Positions 24,640 through 36,654 of a stretch of DNA of 64,000 nt are shown piece by piece; the stretch's first letter is position 1, and every line of letters starts with the position of its first letter. The position numbers were made by a program, and so were the translations under genes. The stretch covers positions 1-64,000 of the forward strand of contig JAJAGP010003229.1 of the NCBI GenBank assembly GCA_025084515.1, given 5' to 3'. Below the pieces are notes generated by a model that did not search any database, was not told where the DNA came from, and saw nothing but the letters and a program-made list of their open reading frames with translations. Source of the stretch: Ancistrus triradiatus (Eukaryota; Chordata; Actinopteri; Siluriformes; Loricariidae).

Positions 24640-25480
24640 CACTTATCCTCAGAGGCTTATCCTTGCTTGGTGACATGAGTTCAGCCTGACCCTAGGATAC
24701 TCTGGCCTTCCTTCATTCCATGCTATGTCTCCTGGTTTTCAAGCTGATTCCTCTGCACCCACTGGCAAATCTGCTCAGCCTCCACACTTCCAGTCCCCTC
24801 CATCAACAGCCTACATTAACGAAGGTGATCGTGGCCAATCTGCAATGGTTGGTCTGTAAGCAAGGTCAGCTGACTACGCTCATGCAGGCCATAACCGAGC
24901 TTATTGTTCAGCAGCCTGATACATGCTGCTGGCCTGCACAGTTTTGGAACTCTCTCTCTATGTTGCTCCTGGATTCTCAACTTCAAGGGTCGGTGCTTAT
25001 AGTATATGGTCGACTGGGAGGGTTAAGGTCCTGATTAGTACTGCTGGGTGTCTGTCTGTCAGGGACTATGTCAGTCTTGTGCGTAATTTTAATGCCTAGC
25101 ACACAGAATATCTGGCCCCTCAGCACAGTGATTGCCCCTGCCAGCTCGTTCTGGCTCGTTCTTGTGGCCAATCTCACTGCTGACCTTCTTCACTGGCACT
25201 TCTGCACTACCATGCCACCTCCAGCCCATTCACTCTCAACTGAGCACCGCTTCCTCTGTTTAATTTCCTCTCTTTCCTTCTCTTAGCCTCAGTGCTCTCA
25301 CTGACCACTCTGCTCCACCATCAGCCCTCTGGTGTTCCAGCCATTATCTTCCACTGATGTCTTCTGTTCTTCTTACCTTGTCACTTCTCCTTCCCTGGCC
25401 AGGTCAATTCTACCATCTGATATTATTTAATGAAGCTCATTTGACTTGCTCCCCAACTGCTTGACTCTGCTAACTTATGT
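24640..25480 (+). other. C/T-rich island, possible retroelement gag remnant
   Basis: This stretch is clearly richer in C and T than its neighbours. The plus strand has a 104-codon ORF (24720-25034) whose middle, NLQWLVCKQGQLTTLMQAI, resembles by eye the N-terminal coiled part of fish Ty3-type gag proteins. No protease, RT or LTR follows. The similarity is weak and may be chance. Beyond 25040 frames are short. Confidence 0.2.
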
Positions 25481-26934
25481 AGCATCACTACTTGCTTAGT
25501 CATTTGCTTTCCTGCACTTTCTCATTAGCCTTCTTCAAAATTCCCTTGCGATTCGGTGAAGTGACAACATTCTCTGAAGCAGATGGAGAGGAAAAAGATC
25601 AGATCTGCTCTGGGAGAGGCTTAGCACTCACCCTACCTTCTCCCCTGAACCATCTACTCATTGTCATCAGGGAGAGAACGCAATCTTCACATTTTCAGAT
25701 TTGAAACATGACTATGGGTAGTGGCAAGGCAAGGCACAACACAGTGGTGAGGGACATTTTCCACTAACATCTTAGTTGGACACACATTTAGACACTATGT
25801 TATCAACAATCATGACTGTATTATGTTCTGAGAAACCGCATCTTGATTGAAATGGTCACTGACCGGACATTACCATAGTTACATTGTCTTTTTATGCTAC
25901 AGTAATATCATATAAAATATTTTCACATGAAAACTGCATGCAAACGATGCCTAAATACATCAGAGAGGCCACTGAAAACAAAAGTGGAGTCAAAAATATG
26001 TAAACAAAACAAAGTATGGCATAATAATATTTATGGAAGTCAAAACACGCGATAAATCTTTTTTAATTTTTAGATTTCTTTTACTATTATAATTTGTTAT
26101 AATTGTTAAGACCTTGGTTGTTAAACTGAATTGACGTCGATCAGACGGTCATTAAACAGTACTTTCCTGTGTAGACTTAAAACAACATGTCAACTGACTG
26201 TTATGAACTGCCAAAACAAGTGTTCACTGACTGGGTCATCAATCTAATGAGTTTCTTATCACCACCTCTTGGCTATATGCATATTATAAAGCCAAAAGTT
26301 TGTGGACACTGTTACATCCAGGGTGCATGATTGTTGTTTCTGTTCTCGTGTGCTCTCTCATTTGTTATTAACTTGTTTGTTTGCAGCTGGTATTGATTGC
26401 TAGATGAATCCGAATGAACGGAACGAGGCGGGGCTTCAGATTTCGTCAAGCTGATATGCTGTGGGTTGGGCTGCCTTGCTGTGTGTAGAGGTTTTCAAAT
26501 GTGCAATTGGCCTTTCTATTATCTACCTTCTGTGATCTTTAAAACTAGGTGGCCAGGTGCCTGACAAACCCTATTCTGCAGAGTTTTCCTGTGTACTTAT
26601 GCAGTCTGGCAGGAAAGATGGGAACCCTATACACATTTTGCACATTGCGCTGATTGTATTTTGCTTTAGCAAGGGAATATCAGAGTAGTTAGAGTTGTTC
26701 TTGTATGTATTTATCTTTAGATTAGTTTCAGTTGCTCAACAAGAGGTTAGATGTTTTTGGTTGTCTTCTTTTCTGATACGTCTGATGCTTTCATGCTCTT
26801 CACAAATAAGTGTTGCCATGTATAGCAATCGTGCCTATAATAGTTTGGTAACAACACCCAAAAATTATATCCAGAAAAATGGGTATTATTATAGGGCACT
26901 AATAATGGAGAATACATTTTATCTCAGACATCTG
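25481..26934. other. Unassigned spacer
   Basis: A short block near 26288, GCCAAAAGTTTGTGGACAC, matches a Tc1-C end. Otherwise nothing is recognised. The 129-codon ORF starting at 26695 has no motif. Confidence 0.4.
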
Positions 26935-27080
26935 ATGAAGTTAAGGTCAGAGCCCTGTGCAAGCCAGCTAAGTTCCCCATTAAAGTTGACAAACCCATTT
27001 CTTTATGGGATTTGTTTAAGTACGGCACCTCAACATCCTGAATGCACAACACATGCCCAGCTCAGTCCAAACATCATTCA
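26935..27080 (-). pseudogene. Tc1-C transposase fragment
   Basis: The plus strand has TTAAGGTCAGAGCCCTGTGC, then an AAGCCAGCTAAGTTC block and a TTTCTTTATGGGAT block. These are in the order of the catalytic-core end of Tc1-C transposases read backwards. No ends are seen. Confidence 0.6.
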
Positions 27081-27084
27081 ATAG

Positions 27085-28975
27085 GTCAACGCAGCAATCT
27101 AGTGACCTAGTGTTGGCTAGTGAACTCAACATAAGTGACATTGCCTCGAGAAATGTGCCGTTCCTACCACATAAATCCCTTCGTTTGGTGTTCAAAGACC
27201 TCTTTTCATCCAGTAAAAGCCCTATCACTCATGGGTGCTTTAATCCAGAGATCCTGCTGCATTGCATGGAAGCCACTTGGTCAATCATAAATGCTATGGT
27301 ATGCTGGGGAAGGCGTTTGCCAGAGAGTTCCACAATCGGGACAGGCAAAGAAGAAATTTGCAATTCCAGAGGGTGATCATCAATAATTGGTAGCTGCAGG
27401 CCTCGAACGAGACTGTATAATCGCGTTCTCCCTTTCTACTGGCGATTCATGCCCTGGTGATGAGTGGGTTAAAAAAGTTTGTCAAGACCTTTCTTTAAGC
27501 TTCTACACTCGGTTCATGCTAATCCTCAAGAAAGAGTCGACATTTCATTGCCTGTGGCAAAGACTTTTCATTGATGGCAGATGCCACGGTTGCTCTGGGC
27601 AATGACAAGCATGATCTCAGTGAGCAAAACAGTCTCATACAAAAATAAAGGTGCTCTTCTTCCCCCAAAATGTCCCTATTTCAGTCAAATCTCCTTTTTT
27701 GCAGTGCAGTTTATTTAATGTAATTACAAATTACTGTTGTTTTTTTATGGTCATGAATCATTGTGGCTCCAATGGTCCTGCACTGGAAATGAGGCGGTTT
27801 TTCACGTTGATATTTTGCTCAGTTGACATTATATGCTTTACACTGAATAATGTATTGCAGTGCCTCTTCTCAGTCTTTTGCACAAGTGAGCTCGTCTTAT
27901 CTCCTCTTTGCCGTGACTGGTAATATGATGAATGCCATGCCTCTCATCTGTGTGGTCATGAAGCACCAGACACCAAATACATATTCACCTGGCAGATTAA
28001 ACAGTAATTTTGAACTGCTGATCTGTCTGAAACAACAACAAAAGTGTTTGACGGAGCCTGATGACAGAAAATGGCTTCTTTTGTCTTAGCCATAACCAAG
28101 ATATTATTCTACAGTGATGGCTCTGCAGATGGAAGGAGATATGAAAGGCGCTTGCTTGAGGGGCGTTGGAACTAAAAAAAGAAATTATTACTTATTGCCA
28201 CATAATTGGTCTAATTTTTGTATTCACATCGGCAGGGCTGCGATGCAGAAAGTCCCATATGTTCAGTGATAGATTTAATGACAGAAATAGGAGCAACTAT
28301 TGCAGACGTGAAAAGTGAGAAGATTTTAGCTTTATGCAAATGCGAAGTGAAGCAATGTGGTGACTGCCATTGGAACTTTAGCACAGTGAGACATAATTCT
28401 CCCGCTGTGAAATATTAATTCTCTTTCGGAGTTCCTATTAGATATTTTTCCTTAGTTGAGATGGAAGAATAGGACTGCTAAAACATCCTGCTGCAAATAT
28501 ATGGGGTCATACAATAAAAATGACATTTGGTTGAGATTGAGTACCTAATTAACACCCATTAATGGACAGTACATTCAAATTTAACTAGACCCAGGGCTTA
28601 ATCTGTGCTGGAGCTAGGCAGATCGGCGCTCCGGGACAACTAAACTTGTGCTTCAGGACCTGTGAACTGAGCTGTGGGACCTCTACATAACCAAGAGATA
28701 AAGTTGAATAGGCCTGGATCTAAATTCCCTGTAACGTCTCTACTCCCTGTGTAGTGTATTAGGCTATATGCAACCTAGAATAATTGCCTTTGCACTCTTT
28801 ATAGTGCAATACATATCAAATAGAAATCCATTTCGGCTTAATCACAGCTCTACTTCGAAATTTTAGAATGAAATAATAGGTCCTTGTGTCTCTTTCATTC
28901 TAATTGGGTGAAAAGTCCAGACCAAAAATGCCCACTAAAAACTATTGAAAGTTACACTGAACTGGTGTTGCATTC
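27085..28975. other. Unassigned, non-repetitive-looking island
   Basis: No transposon was recognised in 1.9 kb, which is notable here. ORFs reach 107 codons (27053-27376) but carry no known motif. A perfect octamer ATGCAAAT, the POU-factor site, lies near 28335. This is a place to look for conserved non-coding sequence. Confidence 0.4.
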
Positions 28976-28977
28976 AT

Positions 28978-29894
28978 TTTGGCATTTCTGGAGCAAAAGT
29001 ACAAGAAAATGTCTCCCACACCATTATACCACTACCACCAGTCTGATCCGTTGATACAAGGATCCATGTTTTCATGTTATTTATGCCAAATTCTGACCCT
29101 ACAGCAGCAGAAACCAAGACTCACCAGACCAGGCAATGTTTTTCCAATCTTGTACTGTCCAATTCTGGTGAGTCCTGTTCTTAGCTGACAGGAGTGGCAC
29201 CTGATGTGGTCTTCTGCTGTTGTGGCCTATCTGTTTCAAGGTTCGACATGTTGTGCATGGTATTCTTCATACCTCTTTCTTTGGTGGTGATGAGTGGTTA
29301 TTTGAGTTACTGTTACCTTTCTGTCAGCCCGAACTAGTCTGGTAATTCTCCTCTGACCTCTGGCAAGTAATTTACAGCCAAAGAACTGCCTCTCACTGGC
29401 TATTTTCTCTTTTTCGGACCATTTTCTGTAAACCCTAGAGATGGCTGTGTGTGAAAAACCTAGTATATCTCCAGTTTCTGAAATAGTCAGACCACTACCG
29501 ACAACCATGCCACGCTCAAAGTCACTAAACTGACTTATATATTTTTTCATTAATTTACTGAACTTAGCAGATGTTCTTACCCAGAGTGACTTGCAACTTA
29601 TACAGTCTTACAAGCCAAGCAATTGTGGGTTAAGGACCTTTCTCAAGGACCCAACAGTGGCAGCTTGGCAGAGGCAGGATTTGAACCCTAGAACTTCTGG
29701 TCCATAGTCCAATAGCTTAACCATTAGGCTACCAATAATCCCCATAATGATGCTCGGCTTGAACTTCAGCAGGTCGTCTTGACAATATCTACATGCTTAA
29801 ATCTATTGAGTTGTTGCCAAGTCAATTGTTAATGAGATATTTGGGTTAACAAGCAATTGAGCAGGTGTACCTAATTAAGTGGCTGGTGAGTGAA
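28978..29894 (-). mobile_element. Tc1-A copy, 5' half and centre, with SINE-A inside
   Basis: On the minus strand the outer terminal repeat ends near 29894 (plus-strand text TACCTAATTAAGTGGCTGGT). The transposase N-terminal part follows as one 104-codon frame at 29550-29236. It has FERGMVVGSGLTISETGDIL and a helix-turn-helix ending SHTAISRVYRKWSEK, then GQRRITRLVRADRKVTVTQI. This is the two-part HTH DNA-binding domain of Tc1-like transposases. Downstream the frame is broken, and central blocks continue to about 28978. The catalytic C-terminus and left terminus are missing. Confidence 0.85.
29551..29743 (-). repeat. SINE-A copy inside Tc1-A
   Basis: The complete but diverged SINE reads on the minus strand. 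It has a box A region TAGCCTAATGG, a box B GGTTCAAATCC, the body block AGCTGCCACTGTTGGGTCC and the L2-type tail. It splits the 5' region of the Tc1-A copy and is younger than it. Confidence 0.85.
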
Positions 29895-30099
29895 TATATA
29901 AGCATCCTAGGTGTTTATGCTAGGCAATTCCACAATGTCTTCTCTAGCTGGCTGAACCTCTTATTTAGAGGTTGTTTCATCTATTTAATTTCATCAGGCA
30001 TACAATGTGGTCATCCCAATACCCTCTAATTTCTCCTTGTGAACTTGGCCAGTAGAACTTGATTGTCCTGTATGCGTGCATGTCACTATTACATCTTCT

Positions 30100-30429
30100 T
30101 CAACCTTCAGGATGGATCCCCTTGTAGCTCACAATGCACCACAATGTTTCACCTTTGTCTGCCTGGCAAAGGCAAGTTATGTCCCGATATTTCATTGTTT
30201 CTGGAGATGTCCTGGTTCTGGCAGTATCCCTTTCTCTTTCTTCTTGCCATTTCTTTCTGTATGCCAGTTTCTCTCTCACACTGATGTCTGACTCTTTCTT
30301 TTTTCTTTTTCTCTCTGTCCTTTCTCCATCTCTCATTTTTCTATTGCTGTATTTCTGTCTCCTTTCAAGGTCTGCATTATTACGTGTGCTGTGGTGTCTC
30401 TGCATTTCTGCAGCAGACAATGGTGCCAT
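30100..30429 (-). CDS. 109-codon ORF, basic N-terminal region of a multicopy protein
   Basis: The ORF starts at an ATG in good context (GGGAATGG) and runs MAPLSAAEMQRHH..., then a strongly basic, highly charged stretch. It includes ADLERRQKYSN, ERKRKKKESDISVREKLAYR and WQEERERDTARTRTSPE. The pattern (start MxxxSAAE, then R-rich repeats with ADxERRxKY, then SxREKxAYRxxWxEER) matches from memory the N-terminal region of uncharacterised proteins that occur in many copies in fish genomes and look transposon-linked. The match covers about residues 1-80; the last 30 residues look unrelated, possibly intron read-through. No function is known to me. It may be a first exon of a mobile-element gene, or a relic that happens to be open. 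The complementary strand is a C/T-rich run, which alone can create long ORFs. Confidence 0.4.
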   Translation of the reverse strand: MAPLSAAEMQRHHSTRNNADLERRQKYSNRKMRDGERTERKRKKKESDISVREKLAYRKKWQEERERDTARTRTSPETMKYRDITCLCQADKGETLWCIVSYKGIHPEG

Positions 30430-30534
30430 TCCCTGACAAATACTGGTATACCATTTAAACTAACCTTTGAATTTATTTAACAAATAAATGAATAATTAAT
30501 AACAATACATTCTGGAAACATTAATCCAGTCCTC

Positions 30535-30660
30535 TAGCATTTTGTCAACAAAGATGTGAGAACATTATTAAAGAGTTTAAAAACATTGTTCCTAAAAAGA
30601 AAGATTGGATGGGCTTTGCATATTTCTCAAAACAAAGTCACTACAGCATTTTAAATCAAA
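30535..30660 (+). mobile_element. Family K internal fragment
   Basis: The block TTGTCAACAAAGATGTGAGA is followed by AAAAACATTGTTCCTAAAAA and a block GAAAGATTGGATGGGCTTTG. These have the same order as the left coding part of family K elements, part of which is also at 54060-54440. The ends are not present. Confidence 0.55.
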
Positions 30661-32260
30661 CTGAAGAACAACGACACTGAAGATCAGTTTTACTACCATC
30701 AACAAAAATAAACTGAATCAGCTTCATCATTCACAAAGACATTGTTTGCTGTATCTTTCATTAAACACCATCCGTGGCTGATCGGAGGTTCATTCATCTG
30801 ACAGGTATGCTGTCTGTTAAGTCCAGCTCTTAACCCAGTGAAGCTGCTGATGCTCTATAACTCACCCTTTACATTTCGGACTGATAATATTAACATTAGT
30901 AGCTTCATATTCCAAATTTATAATCACTAATCAAGCATAACCGGATCCTAGACTTTCGTTATAACACCTGGATCTCATTTAAATTTACTAATAGACATAT
31001 TTTTGTTTATTGTCTGTATAATTAACAGTAGCCTCGTGCCTACGAACACAGCACACCCATGCCAATATCTCACATTAAAGCACTCCCTCTTGTGTATTAT
31101 TGCTTAAATTTGCTTGCAAATGCTGTTTTCATTGTATGTGGATCAAATACAGGAAGATGAATAACCATGAAGTACATACATACAAAACAAAAAAAACACA
31201 CAAATGGAGAGTCCATACTCCGGTGGTTTACGTATCTTGCTTAAAACTTGTCACTACTAGTGATTTGGGTAATGGTGAACATGAAGTCATGGAGCAGTTG
31301 TTAATGGTGCAGCGGTAATTGTAGCTATAAATTGATTTCATTTCTTGATGTCTGGACAGTTTCCTTGGCAGTGTCCCAAATTCAGTGACTTTCTTACCAT
31401 ATAACACCCTCTGGACCCTTTGCATGGTGTCCTTTTTTCAAACTTTTTCAACATATTCATTAAACACATGTTACCAACAACTAGTTTGTGACACAGTTGT
31501 CCAGGTATGCAGCCTATAGACAACGAAAATAGGTGCTGCTATTGCTGAGTGCATCTACTTCTTTGTCTGAGGAGCTTAATAAACACACATTGTTTTTATA
31601 CTGTGTCCTGATCATGGGCGTGCGGGTCATGGTCATACAGGAGAATTTTAACAGAACTCACTCATAGGGACATAAATGTGTCACAATATGGTAGGATCAC
31701 TTAAAGCTCTAATGACAGCTCCAGAGTGGAAGAGGCTGTAAAGTTGATTTCTGGCTGAGCTGCTGACCTCTGCACACCCCTGCATGAACACACAGGGTTT
31801 GGGGACAGAGGGTGACCAAGAGTCTCAATTAATCACACTCTAACAGCAGCTTTGCAGCCATCACTCGAGAGAATAAATAGAAAAACACCAGATGACAACC
31901 TTGGGCTTTGAGTGTACCAGTGCATAAATCCTGCGGAGTGCTCGTGAAGTTGCGCACAAATACAGCTCTGTTGCTCCTGTTCAGTTATATGATCAGGAAA
32001 GTATAGTCTAGGAGCTGAAATATGCAGACTTTCCTATAGTTAACCCTTTTAGGTTTTGTACTAATCAAACAAGGCACATTATTAGCTCTGTGACACTGGA
32101 GTGAGAAAAGCCCACCAACCAAACATCTCCAATCAACAAGGGTCAAGAAATTGTTTGGCTTGAAGCAAAATTCCACTAGTCCACTAGGGAATATGCTACG
32201 GAATACTAATCACATAGACTCATCAGAATCACTCACGCATGTTCCTCAACTGCCATGGAC
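30661..32260. other. Unassigned spacer
   Basis: No gene, RNA or repeat recognised. ORFs are short. Confidence 0.45.
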
Positions 32261-32262
32261 CA

Positions 32263-33706
32263 CAGTGGTGCTTGAAAGTTTGTGAACCCTTCAGAATTTT
32301 TCATATTTCTGCATAAATAACAGTAGATAAAGAGAACCCAGTTAAACAAATGAGACAAAAATATTATACCTGGTCATTTATTTATTGAGGAAAATGATCC
32401 AACATTACATATTTGTGAGTCGCAAAAGTATGTGAACCTTTGCTTTCAGTATCTGGTGTGACCCCCCTGTGCAGCAATAACTGCAGCTAAACATTTCCTG
32501 TAACTGTTGATCAGTCCTGCACACCGGTTTGGAGGAATTTTAGCCCATTCCTCCGTACAGAACAGCTTCAGCTCTGGGATGTTGGTGGGTTTCCTCACAT
32601 TAACTGCTCACTTCAGGTGCTTCCACAACATTTCGATTAGATTATAGGACTTTGACTTTGCCATTCCAGAACATTAGCTTTATTCTTCTTTAACCATTCT
32701 TTGGTAGAACGGCTTGTGTGCTTAGGGTCGTTGTCTTGCTGCATGACCCACCTTCTCTTGAGATTCAGTTCCTGGACAGATGTCCTGACATTTTCCTTTA
32801 GAATTCTCTGATATAATTCAGAGTCATTGTTCCATCAATAATAGCAAGCCGTCCTGGCCCAGATGCAGCAAAACAGGCCCAAACCATGATACTACCACCA
32901 CCCATGTTTCACAGATGGGATAAGGTTCTTATGCTGGAATGCAGTGTTTTCCTTTCTCCAAACATAATGCTTCTCTTTTAAATCAAAATGTTCTATTTTG
33001 GTCTCATCCATCCACAAAACATTCTTCCAGTAGCCTTCTGGCTTGTCCACATGATCTTTAGCAAAGTGCAGACAGGCAGCAATGTTCTTTTTGGAGAGCA
33101 GTGGCTTTCTCCTTGTCAACAACAATTACCTTCAGTTTGCTTAGAAGTTACCCTGGGGTCCTTGCCAACTATTACACACCTTGCTCTTGGAGTGGTAACA
33201 ATGGTAACAATGGTCTTGAATTTCCTCCATTTGTACACAATCTGTCTGACTGTAGATTTGTGTCCAATCACTTTAGAGATGGTTTTCTAACCTTTTCCAG
33301 CCTGATGTGCATCAACAACTCTGAGGTTCTCAGAAATCTCCTTTGTTCGTGCCATGATACACTTTCACAAACGTGTTGTGAAGAGCAGACTTTGACAGAT
33401 CCCTGTTCTTTTAATACAACAGGTTCCCCACTCACAACCGATTGTCATCCTACTGATTGAAAACACCTGACTCTCATTTCACCTTCAAGTTAACTGCTAA
33501 TCCTAGAGGTTCACATACTTTTGCCACTCACTAATATGTAATATTGGATCATTTTCCTCAATAAATAAATGACCAAGTATAATATTTTTGTCTCATTTGT
33601 TTAACTGGGTTCTCTTTATCGTGTGAAAATCTGATGATGTTTTAGGTCATATTTATACAGAAATATAGAAAATTCTAAAGGGTTCACAAACTTTCAAGCA
33701 CCACTG
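32263..33706 (-). mobile_element. Tc1-D copy C, full length, broken transposase
   Basis: Both ends are intact (CAGTGGTGCTTGAAAGTTTG and its inverse), with long inverted subterminal regions and TA after the right end. The transposase runs minus strand from about 33353 (ATGGCACGAACAAAGGAGAT) to about 32455. Visible blocks are ISENLRVVDAHQAG (N-terminal HTH), HFAKDHVDKPEGYWKNVLWM with DETKIEHF (first catalytic D, ~33010), FQHKNLIPSVKHG (~32920), and SQSP/LNxIE-like remnants near 32640. The frame is broken by several indels; the longest piece is 77 codons. At 1444 bp it is the reference copy for this family here. Confidence 0.9.
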
Positions 33707-33709
33707 TAG

Positions 33710-35784
33710 AAATTCATCCCAATACTCTAATTGATACCTTCTTGATTTATTGCTCCTATGTCCTTTAGCCTGTGACCTGCAAATCGATCGAAGTCACGAA
33801 TCATTATGGCTGTATCACTTTCAATTTCCTAAATGCTCTCAAAGGAGTCAGAGAGGTAGGACACAGGAGGTGTCTAGACCTAGAATGCACCAGACTTTCC
33901 TAAGCATCATTTTCATACTAGCGAGTATGCCAGTTCATGGCAGCGTTTGGCAGGGGATGCTAATGCAGTGCTAGATTATGATCCCCCCTCTGGCAACTTG
34001 TACAATTTCAACCTTTATTTCTTGTTTAGATGTTCAAGGCCATATTTTTCTAAATTTTCAATCCAGGGGTGATACTATGCATAGTAGGATATGTTATAGT
34101 CGCAATCACTGCGTCAGGATGATGAGGCTGGAAACATCTCGTTAGACACATCATCTTACATAGCTCCCCTCTGACCCTTTTCTCTTTCCAGAGCAGGCTC
34201 CTAGATAAACCCTCCTACCTGCTCACCTCCGTATCGGGTTTCATCATCTCTTTGGTTTGTTCCTGTTACTGGCTCCTGTTCTTCCTGCTGTTCCTGATAC
34301 TCCTAATGCTCATTATGGTTTCTTTGTTTTATGTATTGTTCCCTTTCTTGTGTGTTCCATTTTAGTGTTAGCATATGTATTGTTTTAGCATTGCGTTTTT
34401 AGCTTCCTGTACCATGTGGCTGTATTAGTACTGTCTGTTAGCCTCTATGTATCCCAGTCCTGTGTCTTAAAGTCAGCACCTGTATTACACAGCCAGCAAT
34501 CCTGGCCTGTAATGAGTGCAGGATGCAATAGCAATCACACTAACAATGACGTAAGAATAATACAATAGCTTTATTTACAGCATGGATAATACATAGAAAG
34601 TATGTATTATGTATCATAGAAAAATCTGAACTTCCCGACATCCTAACCAACCACATCGACTGGGAAGCCCATATAATCTGGCAGGAGTCTACAGGCAGGG
34701 AAGTCCCAGGCAGACACGCACACTTTGCTGGTGAACTTCTGCCAGACATTAGATCTTATAGATCTTTTAGCTCTTATAGATGTTAGAAACATTTGGGAGG
34801 ACCAGACTGGCTAGATCCGTGCCCCCAACACTGCTCTCTATGACATGTTTTGTATTCTATTCTCCTGGTTTCATCCAGTTTGGATGGAAAACAAATAACA
34901 TAATCTCTCTAGAGGTTTTCCTAACTGTCTTGTACATAATATGAAGGATATAACAATAGGATTTCAATTTTAATATTCAGAAAACACCAAGTGTAAATGG
35001 AGTCATAAAAGGTTTGGGTAGTCATGTCTTTTTAACAGCCATCTTCTTCTTAACATTAGCTCTATAAATTGTTGCTTAAATGTTTGTTCAAGGAAATTCA
35101 AGAGGTCTTGTAAAATTGTGATGCCTGATGTAGAAAGAGTCTCTTGCAAACAAAAGCTGTAAAAAACACAGGAAGCGGATGGTCTAGTGTTATGAGCTGA
35201 TTTACATATTAAACTGTATTCAGCAATCAGATTTCAACCTGGCTGACTGGAGACACATTTAAGTATTGAGTGTAAATGCATTTGGTTATAAACTGATTCG
35301 GATACAAAGCCATGAACAATCCATCAATGTCAGTGCAGGAACAGAGGCTGTCAACCTGTGTAAAGAAGTCAATATTCTTTCTTGATGAATAAGAAATGAA
35401 TAAGAAAAAGATTTGTATCTGGTGACAGCACACCCCATCCTTCAAATCCTGAACCAAGTAATTTTGCCTTGGCATTTCAATTCTACATTACTAACCTATT
35501 TATTTACTTCTGGCTGCGTAATTAGATGACGATAGCCAGACATTAAGGGTTTAAAATCTGGTTCATATGCTGTAGCATCTTTATCTGCCTCATCAGGCAT
35601 TCTCATTCATGTCTCTTTGGTAATGGCATCATGTGGCACTGGTCTAATAGCTGAAAGCAGATTGGGATGTTTATGATTTTTCAGCAGAGAAGCCAAAAAA
35701 AGAGCAAAAAAGATGCAAGAAAGGATCAGGTATAAACAGGATTAGTGACTCTCAAACCTCCTCTTGAAGGAGCTTAAGCATTCA
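33710..35784. other. Unassigned spacer
   Basis: No gene recognised. A T-rich stretch at 34190-34510 with CTGTTCTTCCTGCTGTTCC has a texture sometimes seen in LTR elements, but I see no LTR ends. Confidence 0.4.
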
Positions 35785-36085
35785 GATTCATTCATTCATT
35801 TCCTTAAATATTTAATCCTGATCAGTGCCCAGCTGACAGTATAGGGCTCAAGGCAGGAACAACCCTAATCAGGGCGCCAGTCCGTTGTAGGGCACAATCA
35901 CTCATACTCACACATTAGAGGCACTTTAGAGACACCAATTAGCGTAACATACATGTCTTTGGACTGTGGGAGTAAACCCACATGGACACGGGAAGGACTT
36001 GCAGACTCCACACAGAAAGGACTCAGATCGGTCCACCTGGGATTGAACCCAGGACCTTCTCACTGTGAGGCAACAGCGCCCCAAT
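35785..36085 (-). repeat. SINE-B, near full length
   Basis: Read on the minus strand it has GGGCGCTGTTGCCTCACAGT, a box B GGGTTCAATCCC, the CTTTCTGTGTGGAGTCTGCA block, an ACATGTATGTTACGC-type region, and a tail near 35790 of (AATG)n type. Confidence 0.8.
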
Positions 36086-36564
36086 CAGTGTTGGGTGCAT
36101 ATACATATTTTTTTGTGGCATAGCCCTATGTGGAAAGTAAAAATGCTTGAAAGGACATCATGTAAATGGAGTCTAAGTGCCCCAGTTTTTCTTCCACATC
36201 TCTGATCCTTTTAATGCTTATGTATATTATATCCCCATTGTACAACATCACAAAAGCGTGAACCTCAGGGACCTTAGAGACTCCTGTTAGAATTTGAAAA
36301 GGGCTTATACAGTATATGCTTATTAATCTTGTTGTGAAGCTTCAAGGCTATATGCATTTGATGCCCTGTGTAATGAACCCTGTCTATCTTTTGTTTATCT
36401 TGCCTTTGCATTACCTTTTTGTTTATTGAACTCTTGATTGCTTTAGCATTAGAGCTATGTTTTGGATTTCTTTCAGTCTAATTGCAAGTCAACACAATAG
36501 GCACGCCTGGTAAGATGTGCAAAACTGTAGAATTGTACTTTTTACCAAACCAACCAATGCTTTG
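36086..36564. other. Unassigned spacer
   Basis: Nothing recognised. Confidence 0.45.
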
Positions 36565-36648
36565 GTGCTAATGTCAGTGTCAGTGCTAAACTGAGAATGA
36601 TCCACCACCAAAATTACACCTGAGCGAAGACCATTATTGTACAGTGAA
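36565..36648 (+). repeat. Family P fragment
   Basis: The block AACTGAGAATGATCCACCAC and the flanking TCAGTGTCAGTGCT are in family P order. The Tc1-D copy D begins directly after it. Confidence 0.6.
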
Positions 36649-36654
36649 CATCAC

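Noticed and set aside
26695..27084. 129-codon plus-strand ORF, one of the longer ones in the window
   Set aside because: It has no motif, and its 3' half runs antisense through a Tc1-C transposase fragment.
33101..33460. 119-codon plus-strand ORF
   Set aside because: It is antisense to the transposase of Tc1-D copy C.
34190..34510. T-rich stretch resembling an LTR internal end
   Set aside because: No TG...CA boundaries, polyadenylation order or target duplication could be found.
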